From assembly GCA_907163345.1 (NCBI GenBank), contig CAJQUN010000058.1, positions 2,232,001-2,296,000 on the forward strand: a stretch of DNA of 64,000 nt. The letters run 5' to 3'. Of the stretch, positions 43,623-54,681 are shown in pieces. Every line of letters begins with the position of its first letter. Position 1 is the first letter of the stretch. The notes beneath the pieces are model-generated. The model was not told where the DNA came from and did not search any database. It worked only from the letters and a program-made list of their open reading frames with translations. The DNA comes from Haberlea rhodopensis. Its lineage: Eukaryota; Streptophyta; Magnoliopsida; Lamiales; Gesneriaceae. A program made the position numbers and the translations under genes.

Positions 43623-46600
43623 ATTGGAAGATGTTCCGAACGCGGTTTTTGAACCGCTATTTCTCAGCCGCTGCAAGACAGGCCAAGGAGGATGAGTTTA
43701 CCAGTTTAAGACAAGGTACCATGCCTGTATCTGACTATGCTTTGCATTACTGTTCCTTACTACGATATGTGCCACACATTGCTGCAAGAACTCAAGCGAA
43801 GATGTGGAATTTCATGAAGGGCTTGAGGCCTGAACTGTATGACAGGGTGATTTCTTTATGCCCTGCTTGTTTTGATGATGCACTCTCGCGAGCTGAGCTA
43901 GCTGAACTGGGAGTCGGTGCATATCCTGATGCTGTGCCACCTCCGGCACCCCCTCAGAGATCCACTTCTGACAATTTGAAGCCCAGAGGTGATCAGTTTA
44001 AGCCTAGGGGGAACACTTCGGCATCGAGATTCAGTGGCAAGAGGCCCGAGAATCGATGGAAAGGGAAAGGTAGGAATGATGCTCCATCTGGGAGAGGACA
44101 GTCTCAGGGAGACAGATCTGGTAGAGTTCAGTGCACTCTTTGTGGACAACCACATTTGGCAAAGGACTGCGTAGGATGCTATGTCTGTGGCGACAGAGGC
44201 CACTTTGCTCGGCAGTGTCCCAACAGGGGAAGACAGCAGAACTCTACGGGGAGGCCTGCGGACAGAACGACACAACACCGGCCACCTTTTGTGCCAAGAC
44301 AGTATGGAGGTCAGCCCGCGGGGTCACCTCAGGGACAGGTGTATGCTTTGACGAGGGAGCAGGCTACGGTGGCCCCGGAGGAAGTTATAGCGGGTACGTG
44401 TCTTTTATTTACGCACCCTGCTCTTATATTGATAGAAACAGGTGCGTCACTCTCCTTTGTGTCGACGAGTTTTGTTGAAAGGCACCACATATGCACTTCT
44501 CCGTCCCCCATGCCTCTTATGGTCTCGACTCCCGCTGGAAGAAGTTTGACTACGGATCGGATTGTTTATGATGGCCTCATTTATTTTGAGGATAATGAGT
44601 TAAGATCAAAGTTGATTGTGTTGGGAATGACAGACTTCGATTGCATTGTAGGCATCGATGTTCTGAACAAGTATCAGGCAGTGGTAAACTGCAGGCAAAG
44701 GACTGTCCGATTTAGATCTGTATTGGGAGTCCAATGGACATTCTATGGGGATGGTTCCCGTCCGAAGATTCCATTAATATCTGTTGTCAAGATGACACAG
44801 CTATTGGAACGAGGTCATGCGGGATATCTTATCTATGCTGTTGACATGACGGATAAGAGGAAGGAGTTAAAGGTTGAGGATGTGCCCGTAGTGGCGGAGT
44901 TTCCTGATGTCTTCCCGGAGGAGATTCCCGGATTCCCACCGACGAGAGAGGTCGAGTTTGGGATTGAGTTACTACCAGGGACGTCTGCAATTTCTCGTGC
45001 CCCGTATAGGATGGCACCAGCAGAGTTAAGGGAGTTAAAGATACAGTTGCAGGAACTCCTTGATAAGGGCTACATACGCCCTAGCGTATCGCCATGGGGT
45101 GCGCCTGTCTTATTTGTTAAGAAGAAAGATGGATCGATGCGTCTATGCATTGACTACAGGCAGTTGAACAAAGCTACAGTAAAGAACAAGTATCCACTTC
45201 CGAGGGTCGATGACTTGTTCGATCAGTTGCAGGGTACGAGGCTCTACAGTAAGATCGATCTGAGGTCGGGGTACCATCAGATTCGAGTAAGAGAAGATGA
45301 TGTTCATAAGACGGCTTTCAGGACTAGATATGGGCACTATGAATTCCTGGTCATGCCTTTTGGGGTGACGAATGCCCCAGCTGTCTTCATGAGTTTGATG
45401 AACAGGGTATTCCAGCCATATTTGGATCAGTTCGTCATAGTCTTCATTGACGACATACTTATTTACTCTCGGACTGAAGAAGAACATGTAAGGCACTTGA
45501 GGATAGTACTTCAGATCCTTAGGGATCATCAGCTGTATGCAAAGCTTAGTAAGTGCGAGTTCTGGTTGGACAGCGTGGTATTTTTAGGCCATGTCATATC
45601 TAGCCATGGGATATCTGTGGATCCAAGGAAAATTGAAGCTGTGATGGAGTGGGCTGCACCCACTTCTGTACCGGAAATACGGAGTTTCCTCGGTTTGGCA
45701 GGTTATTACCGACGTTTCGTCGAAGGTTTTTCGAAAATTGCCAAACCCCTGACACAGCTGACTCAGAAAGGAGTCCCCTTCTTTTGGTCTAAGGCTTGTG
45801 AGGAAAGTTTTCAAGAACTGAAGCGTCGCTTGACTACAGCGCCTGTACTGGTAATTCCGTCTGAGGATAAGAAGTTCGCCTTGTATACGGATGCGTCATT
45901 ACAAGGCTTGGGCTGTGTGTTGATGCAAGATAAGCATGTGGTGGCTTATGCATCGAGGCAACTGAATCCACACGAAGCCAGGTATCCAGTGCATGATTTG
46001 GAATTGGCGGCCATCATTTTTGCCTTGAAGATTTGGAGGCATTACTTGTATGGCACGTCTTTCACTATATATACAGATCATAAGAGCCTGAAGTTCTTAT
46101 TCACTCAGGCAGAGTTCAATATGAGGCAAAGAAGATGGATGGATTTGCTCAAAGATTATGATTGTGAAATTGAGTACCATCCGGGTAAAGCAAACTTGAT
46201 AGCAGATGCCTTAAGTCGGAAAGTGAAGAGTACTGCAGAGGATGTCATGTGTTTGTCAGCTTTGATGACTTCTTGCTGCCATCTGGGCTATGACTTCGAT
46301 GTAGACACGTCGCCTGTACGAGTGTCGACCCTATTGGCGGAGCCAGACATATTTGAGGCGATCAGGGAGGCTCAGAAGTCGGATAGTGAGGTTCAGAGGT
46401 GGACATCATTGATCCTTCAAGGCCAACCATCCAAGTTCAGAGTGGCCGAGGATGATTCCTTGAGACTGGGCAACCGATGGGTAGTCCCAGATGCACCAGG
46501 ACTGCGTAGAGGAATATTGGAGCGGGCTCACAGTAGTCGTTTCAGTATCCACCCAGGGGGAAAGAAGATGTACAAAGATCTATGCGATCAATTCTGGTGG

Positions 46601-47803
46601 AGACGCATGAAGCGTGAGGTAATTGTTTTCGTTAAAAGATGTTTGATCTGTCAACAGGTAAAGGTAGAGAGGCAGAGGCCTGGTGGTGAGTTGAAGATCG
46701 TAGAGGTGCCTGAATGGAAGTGGGAGCATATATCTATGGACTTTGTGACCCACTTACCTAGGACGGCCTTAGGATTTGATGCGATCTGGGTGATCGTGGA
46801 TAGGCTGACGAAGACGGCTCATTTCATCCCTTACAGTATGTCATATACATACTTGAAGATGGCCCAGATGTATATACGGGATGTGGTGAGGTTGCATGGT
46901 ATTCCAGTCTCGATAGTGTCTGACAGGGACCCGAGGTTCACTTCACATTTCTGGGAGGGTCTCCAGACAGCTTTGGGCACAGAGGTGAGACTGAGTACGG
47001 CCTATCACCCTCAGACAGACGTCCAAACAGAGCGTACCATTCAGACGCTAGAGGACATGTTGAGGGCATGTGTTTTGGAGTTTGATACTCCGTGGCAGGA
47101 TTCAGTGCCGCTGGTGGAGTTCTCCTATAATAACAGTTATCAGGCGAGCATTCAAATGGCCCCTTTTGAAGCTCTGTATGGACGACGATGTAGATCACCA
47201 CTGTATTGGGAGGACTTGACTAGCAAAGCGGTCGGAGGACCGGATATGATCAGAGATATGGAGGGTAAGATAAAATTGATACGCCTGAAGATGAAAGCGG
47301 CCCAGGATAGGCAAGCGGCCTATGCCAATAAGCGGCGACGACCGCTAGAATTCCAGTTAGCAGACAGGGTCTTCTTAAAGATCTCGCCCTTCAGGGGCGT
47401 GGTTCGTTTTGGGATGCGGGGAAAGTTATCTCCAAGGTATGTTGGGCCATATGAAGTTTTACAGCGTATCGGTACTTTGGCATATCGTTTGGCTTTACCG
47501 CCATCCTTGTCTGGCATACACGATGTTTTCCATGTCTCTATGTTGAGGAAGTATGAGCCAGACCCGTCTCATGTCTTGCAGCCTACAGAAGTTCAGTTAG
47601 ACTCAGATATGTCCTACGAAGAACGACCAATCAGAATTCTGGATCGTGAGGATCGCAGACTACGGAGCAAAGTTATACCGATGGTCAAAGTTCAGTGGGA
47701 TCGTCGAGGTGTCGAGGAGGCTACATGGGAGACGGAACGGCATATGGTGCAGCACTATCCGGAACTATTTTCTGGTATGTATTTATGTTTAGTTCCGTTA
47801 TGA
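43623..47803 (+). pseudogene. gag-pol: Rest of gag-pol of element F: PR, RT, RNase H, integrase, chromodomain-like tail
   Basis: The frame opens at 43631 (MFRTRFLNRYF) and is uninterrupted for 1390 codons. Residues counted from 43631: knuckles at about 170-196 (CTLCGQPHLAKDC, CYVCGDRGHFARQC), protease motif at 269, RT FIDD at 605-608, RNase H Asp at about 754, integrase zinc region from about 970, and DD35E at 1037, 1098 and 1134. The tail VQWDRRGVEEATWE...YPELF is chromodomain-like. The protease reads ETGAS: codon GAA at 44435-44437 replaces Asp. Next to the integrase Glu the usual TDGQTER is TDVQTER. The RT and integrase triads look intact, so this is the likeliest recent donor of RT and integrase in the window. 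Confidence 0.94.
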
Positions 47804-47815
47804 TGATGCATGTAG

Positions 47816-47851
47816 GATTTCGAGGACGAAATCTTATAAGTAGGGGAGTAA
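47816..47851 (+). other. Pre-PPT hairpin and polypurine tract of element F
   Basis: GATTTCG-AGGA-CGAAATC (47816-47833) is followed by TATAAGTAGGGGAGTAA next to the LTR. Confidence 0.85.
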
Positions 47852-50159
47852 TGTAATACCCCCGAAATGATATATGATTATGTTCTAAGATGATGAATTA
47901 TGATGTGTTTAAGGGTTGTGGTGTATTTAAATTGGGGGCCACGATTTATGATATGATGATATGATGTGGGGAGCATATTGGGTGTTTTTAAAGGATGTAT
48001 TAATTAAATGAAGTTAGAAAATATCGAGTGAGGATATTTTAATGCATCGTACAAAATACCGGGATACAATTAAACACCACAAAACCACCCTACATGCAAC
48101 CACCCCCCCCCCCCCCCCCCCCACTTGCAGCAACCCACGCCCCCTCCCCTGTTTTCTGGGAAATATTTGACTAAGTGGGCATGTTGGCATTAAGATATTG
48201 TCACCTTGTCTCTTCCAAAAAGCTTCCTTCTTTTTCTCTTCTTTTTGTCTGCAACTTGTTCTGCTCCAGGAAGAAAGTGATCGGATTTTATTAATCCTTT
48301 CTTGTCAAAAATCGGAGTGCAAAAGTGGTGAGGAATCACGCTGGTTCCCCAGCTTTTTCGTTTTATGCATGTGTTTTCTTTGTAACAGATTTGGCATGCT
48401 AGTGTAGGGTTTGATGAAACCTTGTTTTGAGTACTTTTATATGATGTTTAAGAAGCCCCTAGCATGTCTTGTTAAGTAACTTGCATGCGTTATGTGTTAG
48501 ATTTCTAGTTTGAAAAAGGGTTCCTCGAACATAGGAGCAGGGGAGGTGCCCTGTTTGTATGTTGAGTAGGGCTTTTGTTATGAAGAATTGAAGCATGCTA
48601 ACTTAGGTTATGGGAAAACTTTTGACGTAAATGCATACATGGAAGTTTGGTGAATATGCCAGCATATTTGTTTGAGCATGAACTATGGGCTTTATGGTAT
48701 TTTCGAGGCTATGAATATGTATGTTCGATAATTCTGGGCTAGGAAATTATGCCCTGTTTTTCAGAAATGTTGATTGTGTATTGATAAAAAGGGGTAGATT
48801 TAATGCATGTAGGTTTCAGTTATAAGTGAACCTTTAATTTTAATACATGCATGAAAGTATGTGGAAGTTATTGATATTCTTGTTTAAGCACTTTATGTGT
48901 GATATGAAGTAGAAAAGATGGTGTGAAATGTAGTGCTCAAAAATCTGGGGAAAAATCCCGATTTTCAGAGCTCTCGATCGATCGAGATTTAGATTCCGAT
49001 CGATCGAGCGAGATAGAAGGTCTAAGCATGTTTTCAAAATTTTGGTGCCGATCGATCGAAGGATTTTTCGATCGATCGGTGAAGCTCCTCGATCGATCGG
49101 TAAAATGTTCGATCGATCGAGCGAGGCAGGAAGCTAAAGCACTTTTTGTGCACAGTGTCTCGATCGATCGAGACATAGGGCCGATCGATCGAGAGAGGCA
49201 GAAAGTTGAAAATTATGATGATGTTTTATTTTGTTAAGTTTATGAAGTAAGATGGTTTTGAGGCATCTAATATGGTATTATGTGGTCTTGTAGAACCATC
49301 CCAGGTACCAGCACCATCAAGGAGATAAAGTCTGTGGACTCCTCCTCCTTTTGAAAAGGTACGTAAGAAGCGTACGGGCATCGGACGGTAACACACATCT
49401 CTATACTACGACTATGCTTTTATTGCATGAGTATTCACGATGAAATGACGATGTTTATATGATGTTTATACGATGAAGTTCATATGATGTTTATTGCTTA
49501 TACGATGCTTATATGATGACATTTATGTGATGTATTGTGGTAAGATGCCACGGGGTAAGATGCCCCACATGGTAAGAGGCCATGCGATGTATTGTGGTAA
49601 GATGCCACGGGGTAAGATGCCCCACATGGTAAGAGGCCATGCGATGTATTGTGGTAAGATGCCACGGGGTAAGATGCCCCATATGGTAAGAGGCCATACG
49701 ATGATGTTGTGGTAAGATGCCACGGGGGTAAGATGCCCCATATGCATGATTCTAAATCAGGGACAACAATAAGAAGTGAATGTATAATCAGCATATTACT
49801 TAGCCAATGTTTCATGCATTTATTATGATGTTTATAATGTTAAGTAAGATTATATATGCTCATGATGTGTTGTCCCTGTAGGTACACTTTTGGACGAAAG
49901 GACTAAGGGTCGGGTTGAGGCAGTGAGCTACGAGGGACACAGGAATGTATAGAATTCAAGTTATGATTAGTATCTACTCTAGGAGTAGTGTAAATCTAAA
50001 TGACATTCCTTTATAATGTAATGAATTATTTTTGAAATTTTGTATTTTGGCCTGTAATCCTGTAGCTCGTGAATCAACCAAAACCTTAAGATGTTACCTT
50101 AATGCATGATTAGTCCTTCTTATGTCTTTTAATCACTGTTAAGGTGGGAAGACCCCACA
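47852..50159 (+). repeat. 3' LTR of element F (2308 bp)
   Basis: It is the partner of 40788-43074. GATCGATC boxes lie at 48975-49192, the hairpin array at 49537-49739 (three full 57-bp units plus a partial one) and a run of 20 C at 48103-48122. Confidence 0.95.
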
Positions 50160-50164
50160 ATGGA

Positions 50165-51555
50165 ACTCGAGCAAGGTTTGGGTCGGACTTCGGAGATTTG
50201 AGGTACGTGTGACGTACGAGCATTACTTTATATGAAAGCATTTGTGAAATGCATAATGTGTTATAATTGCATTAGATGGTTGTGGGTATGGTTATATATA
50301 TATGTGTCGATATGACTATGGAACGACCTAGTCTTGATATCGCTGCCACAAGTGTGCGTAATATTAGAGTAGTATGACCTTATAATAGATATGGGGTACT
50401 GGGTCTATATGACTATTGTAGGGCATTTGAGATGCCTGAGAATGATCGTGGAATCATGCATTCATTATAAGACATGTGAGATGTCTAAGTGAAATGGAGA
50501 ATTGGTAAAATAAATGCTAGACATTTGAGCTATCTGTGATTGGTAGCAAAGTTGAAAATCAGTGTTAGATATCGAGATATCTATATTTGTATGTATAATA
50601 AATTTGGAATCATTAATTATTGATACTTGAGAATCAGACATGCTATGAGTTAAATCAATGTGTTGATTTACTGATTTTGAGATTTGATGAGTTTGATGAA
50701 TTGTGAGAACAGGGACAGTACACGGAATCCCGGATGAGGACGTTGCCATCCAGGGAGTATCATTTAAAATTCATTAGTATTTACTTTCGTTGTAAATTAT
50801 GAATTTCATTATTGTGATTATGGGATTTTGTGTATTGGTATGCTCACCCCGTTGGTGGCTGTCTCTGTTGGGGCAGGTGAACAGGTGTATCGATGGCCGT
50901 GGAGCTGAGCTCGAGCTGTTGATTGGATGTACTCACAGGATCGTGGTACCAGAGCTTGATGGAGCACGGTATCGTATAGAGTACTTATATACACCCGAGG
51001 TTTATATACACATTTATGATGCTCGCATGTGAGCACGGATATTCTTGTATATGGGTTGTATATAAAGGCATGAGCCTTTCTATCTTTCATTTTGTGTTGC
51101 ATGCAATTAGAGTAGAATTGCTAATGATATGAGAGTCATGGGTGTATTATGTGGGTGTTGAGACCCATTTATGTCGTCTTATGTGTGGTGTCTTCCCTGG
51201 CTGGGAATTTACTTAGTGTTGCTGTGTTTCTGTTGAATATGTGTTTTCCCTGGCCGGGAACTATATATTGTGATGCGCTTTTATTTCGGGATGGCTCTAT
51301 TTATGGGGAGACTCTGCCCAAATTTTTATAAAAGTCTATCATGTGAAAAGTGGTGTAATGGGGATGGAAATGGGCGGAATCTATGAGTCTAATTGTGGGT
51401 AGAGATGATCTTAATGTTGAATATTAAAGAAATTTTGTAATTGCCATTCAATGGTAAAGTATCATCTGTGTTTCCCGATTGAATATATTGAAAGCATGTA
51501 CCACACATAATGATTAATACACTAATTAAGGGTTAAGGGCTTGGGGGTCCTTACA
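50165..51555 (+). repeat. 3' LTR of element E, second part
   Basis: It resumes after the second ATGGA and ends CCTTACA, then AATGA. It carries the GTACGT repeat near 50202, the double hairpin near 50844-50880 and the TTCCC-TGGCY-GGGAA hairpins near 51192-51262. Confidence 0.93.
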
Positions 51556-51597
51556 AATGAAATATCATGATTCATGTGAAGATGTGTGCATCAAAGT
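51556..51597. other. Short H fragment between E and G
   Basis: Target duplication AATGA (51556-51560) is followed by 37 bp, ending in AAAGT (51593-51597), the target duplication of G. It continues at 60525. Confidence 0.8.
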
Positions 51598-52019
51598 TGT
51601 GGGGTCTTCCCACCTTAACAGTGATTATTAGACATAAGAAGGACTAATTATGCATTAAAGTAACATCTTAAGGTTTTGGTTGTTACACGAGCTAACAGGA
51701 TTACATGCCAAAATACAAAACTTCAAAAATAATTCATTACATTCTAAAAGAATGTCATTTAGATTTACACAACTCCTAGAGTAGATACAAATCATAACTG
51801 AATCCTATACATTCCTGTGTCCCTCGTAGCTCACTGCCTCAACCCGACCCTTAGTCCTTTCGTCCAAAGTGTACCTACAGGGACAACACATCATGAGCAT
51901 ATACAATCTTACTTATCATCGTAAAAACATCATAGCAAATGCATGAAATAATTGTTAAGTAAATATGCTGGATTTCTCATTAACTTCTTATTGTCGTCCC
52001 TGACTTATAATCATGCATA

Positions 52020-52223
52020 TGGGGCATCTTACCCCCGTGGCGTCTTACCACTATATCATCGTATGGCCTCTTACCATATGGGGCATCTAACCCCGTGGCT
52101 TCTTACCACAATAACATCGCATGGCCTCTTACCATGTGGGGCATCTTACCCCGTGGCATCTTACCACAATACATCGCATGGCCTCTTACCATGTGGGGCA
52201 TCTTACCCCATGGCATCTTACCA
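52020..52223 (-). repeat. Constant-loop hairpin array in the G 3' LTR
   Basis: The unit order and stems are the same as in F (GTGG/CCAC, GGGG/CCCC, CATGG/CCATG, TATGG/CCATA) around TAAGATG or TAAGAGG. The 5' LTR copy (about 58885-59034) has one unit fewer. Confidence 0.88.
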
Positions 52224-52575
52224 CAATACATCGTGTAAATGTCATCTTATAAGCATCGTATAAGCATCATCTTATAAACATCGTATAAACATCATCGTGT
52301 AAACATCGTATAGAAATCATCATTTCATCGTGAATACTCATGCAATAAAAGCATAGTTGTAGTATAAAGATGTGTGTTACCGTCCGATGCCCGTACGCCT
52401 CTTACGTACCTTTTCAGAAGGAGGAGGAGTCAACAGACTTTATCTCCTTGATGGTGCCGGTACCTGGGATGGTTCTACAAGACCACATAATACCATATTA
52501 GATGCCTCAAAACCATCCCACATCATAAACTTAACAAAATAAAACATCATTATATTTTTCAACTTTCTTCCTCTC

Positions 52576-52792
52576 TCGATCGATCGGCCCAAGGTCTCGA
52601 TCGATCGAGACACTGTGCACAAACAGTGCCTTAGCATTCTGTCTCGCTCGATCGATCGAAACATTTTACGATCGATCGAGAGCTTCACCGATCGATCGAG
52701 AAATCCTTCGATCGATCGGCACCAAAATTTTGAAAACATGCTTAGAACTTCTGTCTCGCTCGATCGATCGGGACCAAATCTCGATCGATCGA
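52576..52792 (-). repeat. Eight phased CGATCGATCG boxes in the G 3' LTR
   Basis: Cores start at 52578, 52599, 52650, 52670, 52690, 52710, 52762 and 52783 (steps 21, 51, 20, 20, 20, 52, 21). The 5' LTR copy is at 59386-59604. Confidence 0.92.
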
Positions 52793-53708
52793 GAGCTCTG
52801 AAAAATCGGGATTTTCCCCAGATTTTTGAGCACCTCTTTTCATACCATCTTTTCTACTTCCTAACACATCTATCATGCTGAAACAAACATGTGAAGAACT
52901 TCATAAAATATCCATGTAAGCCCTTAAATCGAAGGTTTTAACAAAACCTAAGCTAACATGCATCATAACATCATCATAATCTTCATCCTCAACCAACTTT
53001 TACAGAAACAGAGCATGTATCTCTTTGCCCAGATTTCGAGCATATAGTTTCATAACTAGAAAACTATCACATAAAACATGTAACATGCTCGAACAAACAT
53101 GCTAGTAGTTACATAATACTACCATGTAAGCACCCATACCAAGGTTTCACCCAAACCTATACTTATCATGCTTTAAAATCATCCCACCAAACCCAAACTT
53201 AACCAAAACTCCGAAAAACAGAGTAAGACTTACCCCTCTACTTTTGCTCCTCTTTTTGCAAAGTTTTTTTAACACTCTTCAAACCAAGCTTTTCTTCCCT
53301 TCCCCAGCAGCTTACAGGCACGATTTGGGAGAGAAAGAGAGAGAGGAGGTGGAGTAAAGTTGGCTGGAGGTGGAGTGAAGAAAGGAGAAGGGAGTATGGG
53401 CTGCCAAGTGGGGGTGTAGGGTCCAATTGGGGGAGGGTGGTGACCGAGTGGGTGGGGGTGGTGTGGGTAGGGTGGTCATGTGGTGTTTAATTGTGTCCCG
53501 GTATTTAGTACGATGTATTAAAATATCCTCACTCGATATTTTATAACTTCACTTAATTAATACATCCCTTTAAAACACCCAACATGCCCCCTAAATCATA
53601 TCATCATAACATAAATCGTGGCCCCCAATTTAAATACACCATAACCCTTAAACACATCATAATTCATCATCATAGAACATAATCATATTACATTTCGGGG
53701 GTATTACA

Positions 53709-53744
53709 TTACTCCCCTACTTATAAGATTTCGTCCTCGAAATC
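53709..53744 (-). other. Polypurine tract and pre-PPT hairpin of element G
   Basis: GATTTCG-AGGA-CGAAATC (53727-53744, minus strand) and TATAAGTAGGGGAGTAAT abut the LTR. Confidence 0.85.
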
Positions 53745-53755
53745 CACATGCATCA

Positions 53756-54078
53756 TCATATCGAAACTAAACATAAAAACATACCAGAGAATAGTTCCGG
53801 ATAGTGCTGCACCATATGCCGTTCCGTCTCCCACGTAGCCTCCTCGACACCCCGACGATCCCACTGAACTTTGACCATCGGTATAACTTTACTTCGTAGT
53901 CTGCGATCCTCCCGATCCAGAATTCTGATTGGTCGTTCAACGTAGGACACATCTGAGTCTAACTGTACTTCTGTAGGCTGTAAGACATGAGACGGGTCTG
54001 GCTCATACTTCCTTAACATAGAGACATGGAAAACATCGTGTATGCCAGATAAAGATGGCGGTAAAGCCAAACGATAGG
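53756..54078 (-). pseudogene. gag-pol: Integrase tail and chromodomain-like region of G
   Basis: The segment has LPPSLSGIHDVFHVSMLRKY and VQWDRRGVEEATWE...YPELF. It is out of frame with the integrase core because about 10 bases are missing near 54090, in the stretch that reads EVLQRIGTLAYR in F. Confidence 0.92.
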
Positions 54079-54681
54079 CTAATGTACCGAAACTTCATAT
54101 GGCCCAACATACCTCGGAGATAACTTTCCCCGCATCCCAAAACGAACCACACCCCTGAAGGACGAGATCTTTAAGAAGACCCTGTCTCCTATCTGGAATT
54201 CTAGTGGTCGTCGCCGCTTATTGGCATAGGCCGCTTGCCTATCTTGGGCCGCTTTCATCTTTTGGCGTATCATTTTAATCTTACCTTCCATATCCTTGAT
54301 CATATCCGGTCCTCCGACCGCTCTGCTAGTCAAGTCCTCCCAATACAGTGGTGATCTACATCGTCGTCCATACAGAGCTTCAAATGGGGCCATTTGAATG
54401 CTCGCTTGATAACTGTTGTTATAGGAGAACTCCACCAGCGGCACTGAATCCTGCCACGGAGTATCAAACTCCAGAATACATGCCCTCAACATGTCTTCGA
54501 GCGTCTGAATGGTACGCTCTGTTTGGCCGTCTGTCTGAGGGTGATAGGCCGTACTCAGTCTCACCTCTGTGCCCAAAGCTGTCTGAAGACCCTCCCAGAA
54601 ATGTGAAGTGAACCTCGGGTCCCTGTCAGACACTATCGAGACTGGAATACCATGCAATCTCACTACATCCCGTATATACAT
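54079..54681 (-). pseudogene. gag-pol: Integrase core, second half, of G
   Basis: It starts near MYIRDVVRLHG and keeps SDRDPRF and TDGQTERT, the second Asp and the Glu of DD35E. It leaves frame at about 54090. It is separated from the main frame by one missing base near 54683 (GGCCAAATG against GGCCCAGATG in F). Confidence 0.92.

Larger units (their letters stand above)
40788..50159 (+). mobile_element. Element F: Ty3/gypsy chromovirus-like element inserted in the E 3' LTR
   Basis: This complete plus-strand element of 9372 bp has target duplication ATGGA (40783-40787 and 50160-50164). LTRs are 2287 and 2308 bp and differ at roughly a dozen sites plus small indels. It has the best preserved pol of the window: a single frame of about 1390 codons from late gag to the stop. 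Gag is broken by one lost base, and the protease Asp is Glu. Confidence 0.95.
33370..51555 (+). mobile_element. Element E: non-coding LARD-like element, same family as C, split by F
   Basis: The plus-strand element is flanked by AATGA (33365-33369 and 51556-51560). The 5' LTR is 33370-35828, the interior 35829-39730, and the 3' LTR 39731-40787 plus 50165-51555, interrupted by F. Without F the element is about 8.8 kb. The interior has no gag-pol. It is the better copy of the family for the PBS (18 nt) and for the LTR segment missing in C. Confidence 0.93.
51598..53708 (-). repeat. 3' LTR of element G (2111 bp)
   Basis: It starts TGTAATACCCCCG and ends GACCCCACA on the minus strand. The hairpin array is at about 52020-52223 and the GATCGATC boxes at 52576-52792. 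On the minus strand GGG|GTAAGT near 53232 is a strong donor-like site upstream of the box cluster. Confidence 0.95.
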
